This document shows, in pieces, positions 1-5,906 of a stretch of DNA of 11,318 nt; the stretch's first letter is position 1; every line of letters starts with the position of its first letter. Position numbers and translations under genes: made by a program. The DNA comes from an uncultured Oxalobacteraceae bacterium. Lineage in GTDB: Bacteria; Pseudomonadota; Gammaproteobacteria; Burkholderiales; Burkholderiaceae_D. The notes below the pieces were generated by a model that saw nothing but the letters and a program-made list of their open reading frames with translations, did not search any database and was not told the origin of the DNA. The stretch covers positions 1 through 11,318 of the forward strand of contig CALKVB010000546.1 in the NCBI GenBank assembly GCA_937996605.1. Direction: 5' to 3'.

Positions 1-212
1 GATCTACTGGTGTCACAGGTTTGACTGTAACCGTCGGTGCGGATGGTAATGTTACCGATGTCGCAATTGTTAAGTCTAGTGGATTCAGGGGACTAGACAA
101 TGCTGTACGTTCCCAATTATTGTCTGGGTCGTGCAAAAACAAACCTGGAACAGTGGATGGCAAGCCTCAAGTCACCACGACTCGTGTTGATTACGTTTGG
201 AAGCTTGATTAA
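1..212 (+). CDS. TonB-type energy transducer, C-terminal fragment (5' end outside window)
   Basis: The reading frame is open from the window edge (first full codon at base 3) to TAA at 210-212, leaving about 69 residues. The pattern of a beta-strand with alternating valines, then G-x-D-G-x-V, V-x-x-S-S-G and L-D-x-A-V, is the TonB C-terminal fold. In that family this periplasmic domain contacts the TonB box of outer-membrane receptors and passes on energy from ExbB/ExbD. The single cysteine and the short strand ending in V-W-K-L fit the compact TonB-like domains common in betaproteobacteria. exbB begins 90 bp downstream on the same strand with no terminator between, so co-transcription is likely. 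The membrane anchor and proline-rich linker are not in the window, so full length and gene symbol cannot be judged. Confidence 0.85.
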   Translation, partial: STGVTGLTVTVGADGNVTDVAIVKSSGFRGLDNAVRSQLLSGSCKNKPGTVDGKPQVTTTRVDYVWKLD

Positions 213-302
213 AACAAAGCCAACAAGTAACAAGAGTCAGAGACGTATCGTTTTACTCACAACCAACGTAAGTATTAAATTTTTTTTAAAGGAAGTATCT
301 AC

Positions 303-1175
303 ATGAAAACCCGCGCTAAAGTAAGCACATTCCTGGCGGCAGTCTTGTTTGCATTGACAGCCTCTATGACCTCTGCATCCGTATTTGCACAAGACGCATC
401 TGCCTCTGCAGCAGCATCAGCACCAGCAGCTGAAGCGGCCGCACCAGCACCAGCAGCACCAGAAGCTTCCTTGCCAGCCGGCGAAGCAGCAAAAACAAAT
501 GAAGCAGATCAATACAGTTTGTCGCATTTGATTAAAGAAGGTAATTTGGTTGACCGTGCAACTTTGGTAATCATGTTGTTGATGTCTATCGGTTCTTGGT
601 ACATCTTGGTTACAAAGATCATTGATTTGACTAAATTGAGTGGTCAAGCAAAAGAAGCGCGTAAGTTCTGGAAAGCCGCTAATGTGAACGCTGGTTTGGC
701 AAGCTTGAAAGAAGGCAGCCCATACCGTTTCATCGCTGATTCTGCAATCAGTGCTAGCCAACACCATGAAGGCGCTTTGTTGGAACAAATCGACTTGAAT
801 TCTTGGGTGACAATGTCTATCCAACGTTCTGTAGATAAAGTACAAAGTCGTTTGGGTGAAGGTTTGACTTTCTTGGCGACTGTTGGTTCGACTTCTCCAT
901 TTATTGGTTTGTTCGGTACAGTTATGGGTATTTACCAAGCGTTGATCGCAATCGGTACATCTGGTAACTCTTCTATCGATAAAGTAGCGGGTCCAGTTGG
1001 TTCTGCATTGATCATGACAGCGATCGGTTTGTTCACAGCGGTTCCAGCAGTTTTGGGTTATAACTACTTGTTGCGTCGTAACAAAGCAGCGATGGAAGAC
1101 GTGCGTGCTTTCGGTGCAGACTTGCATGCGGTTGTATTGTCTGGCGCAATGAGCAAAGCTACTGCAAATAAATAA
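303..1175 (+). CDS. exbB: ExbB/TolQ/MotA-family proton channel protein (ExbB)
   Basis: This 290-residue protein is the proton-channel subunit of a TonB energy transducer in the inner membrane. Residues 1-29 form a signal peptide with probable cleavage after V-F-A. An Ala/Pro-rich periplasmic stretch (about 31-62) precedes the first membrane helix (about 86-104). The conserved MotA/TolQ/ExbB domain holds the second and third helices (about 188-216 and 233-257), including G-S-T-S-P-F-I-G-L-F-G-T-V-M-G. The long form with signal peptide is usual in many non-enteric proteobacteria; E. coli ExbB is shorter. The ATG at 303 has GGAAG at 291-295, seven bases upstream. Codon use is strongly biased: 29 of 30 leucines are TTG, which suggests high expression. 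It lies between tonB and two exbD genes. TolQ is less likely because no tolR/tolA/tolB context is present and two exbD genes follow. Confidence 0.93.
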   Translation: MKTRAKVSTFLAAVLFALTASMTSASVFAQDASASAAASAPAAEAAAPAPAAPEASLPAGEAAKTNEADQYSLSHLIKEGNLVDRATLVIMLLMSIGSWYILVTKIIDLTKLSGQAKEARKFWKAANVNAGLASLKEGSPYRFIADSAISASQHHEGALLEQIDLNSWVTMSIQRSVDKVQSRLGEGLTFLATVGSTSPFIGLFGTVMGIYQALIAIGTSGNSSIDKVAGPVGSALIMTAIGLFTAVPAVLGYNYLLRRNKAAMEDVRAFGADLHAVVLSGAMSKATANK

Positions 1176-1216
1176 TACGTAATATTTAGACGCTAAGTTA
1201 TTACCAAATTCATTCC

Positions 1217-1243
1217 CATCAGACGAGGAAACCTCGTCTGATG
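1217..1243 (+). promoter_or_regulatory. Perfect 12-bp stem-loop between exbB and exbD, no U-tract
   Basis: The arms at 1217-1228 (CATCAGACGAGG) and 1232-1243 are exact reverse complements around an AAA loop. The bases after the stem are TAGAGCGAAT, so this is not a standard intrinsic terminator. It sits 41 bp after the exbB stop and 35 bp before the exbD start. Hairpins in this position are known to protect the 3' end of upstream mRNA or to mark a processing site, which would allow more ExbB than ExbD. That role is inference; the structure is read directly. Confidence 0.75.
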
Positions 1244-1278
1244 TAGAGCGAATAGAATTTAAATAAAGAGAAAATATT

Positions 1279-1713
1279 ATGGCAATGCAAATCGGTAGCG
1301 GCGATGGCGATGACGAGCAGCTAAATAGCACCATTAATACCACACCTCTGGTGGATATTATGTTGGTATTGCTGATTATCTTTATCATTACTTCGCCAGT
1401 AGTGCTTCAGTTGGCAAAGGTGCAATTACCTGCTGAAAAAAATGATCCGTATAATCCAGACGCGAAAAACGTCATTATTACGGTTAGTAAAGATGGTGAT
1501 ATCTATTGGCGCGGTAATCGTAAGCCAATCGGATCAGATGAAGAACTGTTCCAAGAAATGTCGAAAGTTGCAGTGATCGTTCCTCAACCTGAAGTTCATA
1601 TTCGCGGTGATCAAAACGCGAAATATGAATCTATTGGTAAGACTATCCTGACTGTACAACGTGCAGGTATCGCTAAAGTTGGTTTCGTATTAGAACCACC
1701 GGCCAAAAACTAA
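1279..1713 (+). CDS. exbD: ExbD/TolR-family biopolymer transport protein (first copy)
   Basis: This 144-residue protein is the partner of ExbB, with a short cytoplasmic N-terminus, one membrane helix (about 27-46) and a periplasmic domain. The helix starts with the family motif N-T-T-P-L-V-D-I-M-L-V-L. The aspartate at residue 26 aligns with the essential membrane aspartate of E. coli ExbD (Asp25), which takes part in the proton path. Length is close to the family norm (E. coli, 141). The ATG at 1279 is preceded by AAAGAG at 1265-1270, a weak ribosome site eight bases upstream. The gene follows exbB across a 103-bp gap that holds a stem-loop, and precedes a second exbD by 12 bp. The two copies differ clearly in sequence outside the helix, so this is an old duplication. 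Confidence 0.93.
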   Translation: MAMQIGSGDGDDEQLNSTINTTPLVDIMLVLLIIFIITSPVVLQLAKVQLPAEKNDPYNPDAKNVIITVSKDGDIYWRGNRKPIGSDEELFQEMSKVAVIVPQPEVHIRGDQNAKYESIGKTILTVQRAGIAKVGFVLEPPAKN

Positions 1714-1725
1714 GAGAGGATTACC

Positions 1726-2154
1726 ATGGGTATGAATATGAGCTCTGGTTCCGGCGGTGATGTGGAACCAATGATGGAAATGAATATGACACCAATGATC
1801 GACGTTATGTTGGTCTTGATCATCATGTTTATTACTACTTTGCCAGTGGCGAATCATGCGGTAAATTTAAATATGCCGCAGCAAAATAATTTGCCACCAC
1901 CACCAGTTGATCCTGTTGTCGTTAAAATTGACGTTGATTTTGATGGTACGATTAGTTGGAATGGCGAGGTTGTTACTCGCAGTCAATTAGAAGATCGTTT
2001 TGTTGCCGCTGCGGCGATGAATCCTCAACCTGAGATTCATTTGCAACCAAATCGTCTTGTTGCCTATAAGGCAGTTGCTGGTGTAATGGCTGCCGCTCAA
2101 AGTCGTGGTATCACGAAATTGGGTATGGTTGGTAATGAGCAGTTCTTGAAGTAA
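1726..2154 (+). CDS. exbD: ExbD/TolR-family biopolymer transport protein (second copy)
   Basis: This 142-residue protein has the same layout as its neighbour: a Met/Gly/Ser-rich N-terminus, a helix beginning M-N-M-T-P-M-I-D-V-M-L-V-L (about 19-44), then a periplasmic domain. The membrane aspartate is also residue 26, so both copies keep the key residue. A short run of three prolines (P-P-P) follows the helix. ATG 1726 is used because AGAGAGGA (1713-1720) overlaps the upstream stop codon and is well spaced; ATG 1732 is a possible but worse-placed alternative. Tandem exbD genes are known in Xanthomonas, where exbD2 is not needed for iron uptake but affects plant interaction, so the second copy may serve a different receptor set. 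It is the last gene before the operon terminator. Confidence 0.92.
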   Translation: MGMNMSSGSGGDVEPMMEMNMTPMIDVMLVLIIMFITTLPVANHAVNLNMPQQNNLPPPPVDPVVVKIDVDFDGTISWNGEVVTRSQLEDRFVAAAAMNPQPEIHLQPNRLVAYKAVAGVMAAAQSRGITKLGMVGNEQFLK

Positions 2155-2200
2155 TATACTATTCAGAACTGGATCAAATATGATCAGTCTATCGAAAGAG

Positions 2201-2225
2201 GGCAGGGATTTCCCTGCCTTTTTTT
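2201..2225 (+). terminator. Intrinsic terminator of the tonB-exbB-exbD-exbD operon
   Basis: GGCAGGG (2201-2207) pairs with CCCTGCC (2212-2218) around an ATTT loop, and seven T residues follow (2219-2225). It begins 46 bp after the second exbD stop. A weaker stem with one bulged G (2168-2176 with 2181-2188) lies just upstream and may fold with it. Confidence 0.92.
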
Positions 2226-2302
2226 GTATTGTGACTTAGTTCTTGAAACTTTATGATGTTCGTGATTGGTGTAGAGTGGTACTTTAGTATCGAACACGCT
2301 AA

Positions 2303-2331
2303 TTGATGAATACTTAGCATTAACCTTTAAT
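2303..2331 (+). promoter_or_regulatory. Candidate sigma-70 promoter for the TPR-like gene
   Basis: TTGATG (2303-2308) and TTTAAT (2326-2331) are 17 bp apart and match the -35 and -10 consensus at four and five of six positions. The predicted start near 2338 gives a leader of about 16 bases before ATG 2354. It lies after the exbD terminator, where an independent promoter would be needed. Sequence match only. Confidence 0.45.
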
Positions 2332-2353
2332 TTTCTTGATTGAGAGATCAACT

Positions 2354-3604
2354 ATGAAACACCTACGCTTATCGCAACTTGCAATTGTTATCGCTGCTAT
2401 TGGATGCGCAGCGCTTCCCGAAATGACAGGTGTTGCTGGTAATATTGCGTATGCTCAGGAGGCGATGCGCCCTGAAGTTGGTAAATTAGTGCAGCAAGCT
2501 GGCGAGATGTTCAAGTCGAAAAAATACCGCGACGCATTAAGTAAGTTGCAAGAAACAGATCGCATTAGTAACAAGACCGTCAATGAAAGTTTTACGATCG
2601 AACGTATGCGCTTAGCGGTTGCTTCAGCTTCGGGCGACAACGATTTGATTATTCGCTCCGGTGAAGTGATTGTTGCAGCTAATAAGTTGGGTAGTAAAGA
2701 GCAGTTGCAACTGATCCAAGTGTTGGCCAATGCTTACTACAAAGCTGGCAATTACGCGAAAGCAGCAAAAGCCTATGAGCGCTATTTTGCCGAAGGCGGT
2801 ACTGATTCTTCTTTGCGTCAATATTTAACTCAAGCTAAAGCGCAGAGTGGTGACAATGCTGGTGCGATGAAAGATGTTAAAGCTGAGATTATGGCTGCGG
2901 AAAAAGCTGGGCGGGTTCCAGCGCAAGCGACGTTGGAATTTTATGCGAGCGGTGCTCTCCGTGCTGGAGATAAAGCTGGCTATCAAAATGCACTTGAGAA
3001 GTTGGTCGCTTTTTATGGCAAAAAAGAATATTGGGTCAATTTGATCAATGCTTTAGAGCGTAATAAGGATTTTAATTCTCGTTTGTCCATGGATTTGTAC
3101 CGTTTAAAACTAGCGGTTGGCTCGATTAAAGAGACAAAAGACTACATGGAAATGGCGCAGATGGCGATTCAAGATGGTAACAACGGCGAAGCCTTGAAGA
3201 TCATTGAAGCAGGCTACAAAGCCGGCGCTTTGGGCACCGGTACGGAGGCTGCACGTCATGGTCGCTTGCGTGATTTAGCGACAAAGAAACAAACTGAAGC
3301 TAAAGCTGCCGCTGCAGCTAGTGAAGCTGAAGCAGAGAAAGCTGCTGATGGTACGGGCCTAGTTTCTATTGGTTTCTCTTATGTGACCAGTGGTGAGTAC
3401 GATAAAGGTATCGCCATGATGGAAAAAGGCATCAAGAAAGATAGCTTGAAATATGAAGAAGATGCCAAATTACATCTTGGTATGGCCTATTTGATGGCAG
3501 GTAAGAAAGCGAATGGTCTAAAGATGTTGAAAACAGTGCAGGGTAAAGATGGCACTGCTGACTTGGCTCGTTACTGGACGATTTACGCGAATCAAGCCAA
3601 ATAA
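2354..3604 (+). CDS. Exported TPR-like repeat protein next to the TonB/ExbBD genes
   Basis: This 416-residue protein starts with a signal peptide (about 1-34, cleavage after A-Y-A) and is otherwise soluble, so it should be periplasmic. The mature part is nearly all helical with TPR-like pairs: about 44-72, 117-148 (A-N-A-Y-Y-K-A-G-N-Y-A-K-A, the best match), 193-220, 263-290 and 335-395. A short Ala/Glu/Lys-rich stretch (313-332) separates the last block. TPR proteins bind other proteins. Genes of this type occur beside exbB/exbD/tonB in other proteobacteria, including a TPR gene in Vibrio tonB2 clusters, so a scaffold role in that complex is plausible but not shown here. ATG 2354 is preferred to an in-frame TTG at 2336: it has GAGAG at a suitable distance and begins right at the signal peptide, and the TTG would lie at the predicted transcription start. 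Confidence 0.82.
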   Translation: MKHLRLSQLAIVIAAIGCAALPEMTGVAGNIAYAQEAMRPEVGKLVQQAGEMFKSKKYRDALSKLQETDRISNKTVNESFTIERMRLAVASASGDNDLIIRSGEVIVAANKLGSKEQLQLIQVLANAYYKAGNYAKAAKAYERYFAEGGTDSSLRQYLTQAKAQSGDNAGAMKDVKAEIMAAEKAGRVPAQATLEFYASGALRAGDKAGYQNALEKLVAFYGKKEYWVNLINALERNKDFNSRLSMDLYRLKLAVGSIKETKDYMEMAQMAIQDGNNGEALKIIEAGYKAGALGTGTEAARHGRLRDLATKKQTEAKAAAAASEAEAEKAADGTGLVSIGFSYVTSGEYDKGIAMMEKGIKKDSLKYEEDAKLHLGMAYLMAGKKANGLKMLKTVQGKDGTADLARYWTIYANQAK

Positions 3605-3633
3605 GCTCTTGGCTAGGTTAGCGAGTAAGGATG

Positions 3634-3664
3634 AAAAAAGCAGCTGAATAGGCTGCTTTTTTTT
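3634..3664 (+). terminator. Intrinsic terminator after the TPR-like gene, probably bidirectional
   Basis: AAAAAAGCAGC (3634-3644) pairs with GCTGCTTTTTT (3652-3662) around a 7-base loop, followed on the + strand by a run of eight T residues (3657-3664). The A-run on the left gives a six-T tract on the opposite strand, so it could also stop minus-strand transcripts arriving from the transglycosylase gene about 390 bp away. Confidence 0.9.
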
Positions 3665-4057
3665 GCCTTGTTGGGGGTAGGTTCGGAATAGCTTTGGCGT
3701 TGTAACCTAGGGAACGCAAGTCATTTTAGTTGTACGTGGAATTGAGTAAAAAACGGATTCCAGCGCTTATGTTTGCTTTGGCTTGAATAGTGCAGAATAG
3801 GTTTGCTGCTTCACGTTGTTAGAAATCTCAGTACAGTTTGAACTACGATTTTGTTCGACCTGGGCCACTCAAATTATCCTGCACACTTGATGTGAGAGAA
3901 GTGAAATTTTCAGACGACATATAGTCAGAAGAGCGACTCTAGATGGACGCTTTTTGAGATTACAGACTTGAATCCGGCTAGCCATGCAGTCGAAATTCTG
4001 AACGACGACTATTTGAATACAGCAAAGCAAAGGAAGCTAAAGCCAAGCTGGAAAAAG
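3665..4057. other. Intergenic region of about 390 bp with no convincing gene
   Basis: All frames are broken by stops at short intervals except a start-less + frame from 3905 (listed separately). No clear terminator for the minus-strand gene at 4058, no inverted terminal repeats and no tRNA-like fold were seen. The two flanking genes converge here, so no promoter is required. Confidence 0.6.
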
Positions 4058-4072
4058 TTAAGCCCGTCTTGA
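3905..4072 (+). pseudogene. Possible decayed coding fragment, start-less open frame
   Basis: The frame is open from just after a stop (3902-3904) to TGA at 4070-4072, about 55 codons, and contains no ATG. The product has a protein-like composition (R-W-T-L-F-E-I-T-D-L-N-P, then E-I-L-N-D-D-Y-L) with a basic end, and overlaps the last 15 bases of the convergent transglycosylase gene. I do not recognise a family. It may be the 3' remnant of a gene lost by deletion, or chance. Confidence 0.2.
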
Positions 4073-5596
4073 TTTTTTGTGAGTTTGTAAAGCGGTCGCT
4101 TTCCGTCCACTCTTCATATTCGATTTTTTTGCCAATTTCGGATTTGGGCTGCTACCAGCAATTTTGTTTTTAGCTTGCTTATCGATATTTTTAATAATAG
4201 AAACTTGCAGTTCTAGTTTCTGACCCACCGTAATTTGTTCTCTGCGTAAATGATTCCACGATTTGATATCAGCGACGCTGACTCTGTAGCGTTTGGCTAT
4301 ACTCGCCAAATTATCTTTGCGTCCAGCTTTAACGATGATTTTGCGTGTTCCGACGGCGACTTTATCGATATTGAGCTGTGCTTGTTCTGCGACATCGGCA
4401 GGGATATTTTGATCAGTTAAGAGATCAGATTTGGGTACAAGTATCGTTGAGCCTGCACGAACCACAGTTTTGGGAGGGATAGCATTGGCCTCCCGCACTA
4501 AATCAACTTTATACCCAAAGCGAGAAGCTAGACTTTCAACTTTTTCAGACTTATTGACATTAAGTGTGGTCCACGTTGAGTAAGGCCCCTTCCAATTCGC
4601 GAAATTGTCTTCAAATACGCTCGCTTTTTCTACTGGAAGCAAAATAGAGGTGTTGTTTCCGCCAGTGATTACAGGTCGATTGAATTGAGGATTCAATGCT
4701 TTAAATTCGCTGACGGGAATATCGGCTAGCTGAGCTGCAAGATCTACATCGATGTCTTTGTCTTTTTTGACGGTTGTAAAGTAAGGTGCGTTTTCAATCG
4801 GTGGTAAATTCAAGCCGAATAATTCTGGGTGTCCTATGATGTTCTTCACTGCTTGCAGTTTGGGAACATAGTTTTTTGTCTCGGCAGGCATGCGCGCCGA
4901 CAGGCTTTCAAAGTCAATCGGTAAGCCCATCGCTTGTTGTTTCTTGATCGCTCGTTGCACTGAACCTTCGCCCCAATTATAGGCAGCAAGTGCAAGTTGC
5001 CAATCACCGAACATGTTGTATAAGCGTTGCAGATAATCGAGCGCCGCTTCTGTTGAACCCAGTACACCACGTCTATCGTCTTTAAATATGCTTTGCTTCA
5101 AATTAAAGTCTCGCCCAGTCGCAGGCATGAATTGCCACATCCCCGATGCTTTTGCGCTAGAGACAGCGTTTGGATTAAATGCAGATTCTATGAATGGCAG
5201 CAACGCCAAATCAGTTGGCATTCCTCTTTTTTCAAGCGCATCGACGACGTGGTATAAATATTTTGAACCCCGTTGAATGGTTCTCAATAAATAATTGATA
5301 CGCGAGCCATACCACTCAGTTTGACGATTAACTGTTTGGTTTTCAAGGTTGGGTATTGCATATCCATTCCTAAGGCGATTCCATAGATTCACTTCAACGA
5401 TGTCAAGTTGGATATCTGGGATCTGTTTCTCAACATCGTCAGTTCTTGTATCTGCGCCCGTTTTTACTGCGTCTGTTGAGCTTAGTACTTTACTGAGTTT
5501 TAGAACATCGCTGTCACCAGATTGTGCGTGTGCCACTTGGTTCGATAGAACTGCGAAAACTGAACTAATGACGAAGGCACAGAGTCTTAGGCGCAT
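4058..5596 (-). CDS. mltD: MltD-like membrane-bound lytic murein transglycosylase with LysM domains
   Basis: This 512-residue enzyme would cleave the MurNAc-GlcNAc bond of peptidoglycan to leave 1,6-anhydro-MurNAc ends. Residues 1-24 form a signal peptide (cleavage after A-H-A); there is no lipobox, unlike E. coli MltD. The SLT domain (about 112-225) has the catalytic glutamate at residue 137 in L-P-F-I-E-S-A-F-N-P, then S-A-K-A-S-G-M-W-Q-F-M-P-A-T-G and A-Y-N-W-G-E-G. Region 272-322 looks like a degenerate LysM-like segment; clearer LysM domains, which bind glycan strands, lie at about 345-389 and 419-465. The last 42 residues are very basic (13 Lys/Arg). No good ribosome site precedes ATG 5596, but the signal peptide starts there and the next Met is residue 126, so the start is secure. 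The symbol follows domain order rather than close identity. Confidence 0.9.
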   Translation of the reverse strand: MRLRLCAFVISSVFAVLSNQVAHAQSGDSDVLKLSKVLSSTDAVKTGADTRTDDVEKQIPDIQLDIVEVNLWNRLRNGYAIPNLENQTVNRQTEWYGSRINYLLRTIQRGSKYLYHVVDALEKRGMPTDLALLPFIESAFNPNAVSSAKASGMWQFMPATGRDFNLKQSIFKDDRRGVLGSTEAALDYLQRLYNMFGDWQLALAAYNWGEGSVQRAIKKQQAMGLPIDFESLSARMPAETKNYVPKLQAVKNIIGHPELFGLNLPPIENAPYFTTVKKDKDIDVDLAAQLADIPVSEFKALNPQFNRPVITGGNNTSILLPVEKASVFEDNFANWKGPYSTWTTLNVNKSEKVESLASRFGYKVDLVREANAIPPKTVVRAGSTILVPKSDLLTDQNIPADVAEQAQLNIDKVAVGTRKIIVKAGRKDNLASIAKRYRVSVADIKSWNHLRREQITVGQKLELQVSIIKNIDKQAKNKIAGSSPNPKLAKKSNMKSGRKATALQTHKKSRRA

Positions 5597-5651
5597 ACTT
5601 TAATCGGGTAGGGAGTTGCTTGGAATAGCAAGCTTCATTGAAGGACATCGA

Positions 5652-5681
5652 AGTGTACGCAAAGCGATGATTCAAGGTCAA
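5652..5681 (-). promoter_or_regulatory. Candidate sigma-70 promoter for the mltD-like gene
   Basis: Read on the minus strand, TTGACC (5681-5676) and TACACT (5657-5652) are separated by 18 bp, matching consensus at five and four of six bases. It would give a leader of roughly 50 bases before ATG 5596. Sequence match only. Confidence 0.4.
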
Positions 5682-5896
5682 GCGAATTAGTGTAAAAGCT
5701 TATATTATGCGCTCTAGGAGTTGAAGTATGTCCGCGTGGAAATGTTTCTTGCTTTTATAAAGCTGCATCGAATGATGTAACACTCTCGATTAGTTTGTTT
5801 TTAGTTCGTGGCTTTGTGTGCCTGCAAATTTCCGAAATAACGCAGAGGAAAGAAGTAAGTTTGTCTCACTTTAAGTTAAAAATCGAAAATACATAT

Positions 5897-5902
5897 GGGA
5901 GA
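5897..5902 (+). promoter_or_regulatory. Ribosome binding site that decides the amidohydrolase start
   Basis: GGGAGA at 5897-5902 ends four bases before ATG 5907 (core GGAG, spacing five). The upstream in-frame ATG at 5895 has only A-rich sequence before it and overlaps this site, which favours 5907. Confidence 0.6.
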
Positions 5903-5906
5903 TGCT

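Larger units (their letters stand above)
5597..5906. other. Divergent intergenic region between mltD-like and amidohydrolase genes
   Basis: About 310 bp. The part near 5650-5680 holds a minus-strand promoter candidate. On the + strand an AT-rich TATATTATG lies at 5701-5709 and TTATAA at 5755-5760, but neither has an acceptable -35 partner, so I could not choose a promoter for the amidohydrolase. No operator palindrome was seen. Confidence 0.5.

Noticed and set aside
277..290. AAA-T8-AAA tract before exbB as a terminator
   Set aside because: There is no GC-rich stem before the T-run; it lies directly next to the exbB ribosome site and is better read as an AT-rich leader.
408..475. GCA/CAG-rich low-complexity stretch as a DNA repeat
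   Set aside because: It simply encodes the Ala/Pro-rich periplasmic linker of ExbB; the units are irregular.
417..1388. A 323-codon open frame on the minus strand opposite exbB
   Set aside because: It is the mirror of exbB's TTG-rich codon use (CAA on the other strand). The product is rich in Cys, Thr and Gln without any domain, and it runs through the intergenic hairpin into exbD.
2336..2353. TTG at 2336 as the start of the TPR-like protein
   Set aside because: It has no ribosome site, adds six residues before a normal signal peptide and coincides with the predicted transcription start.
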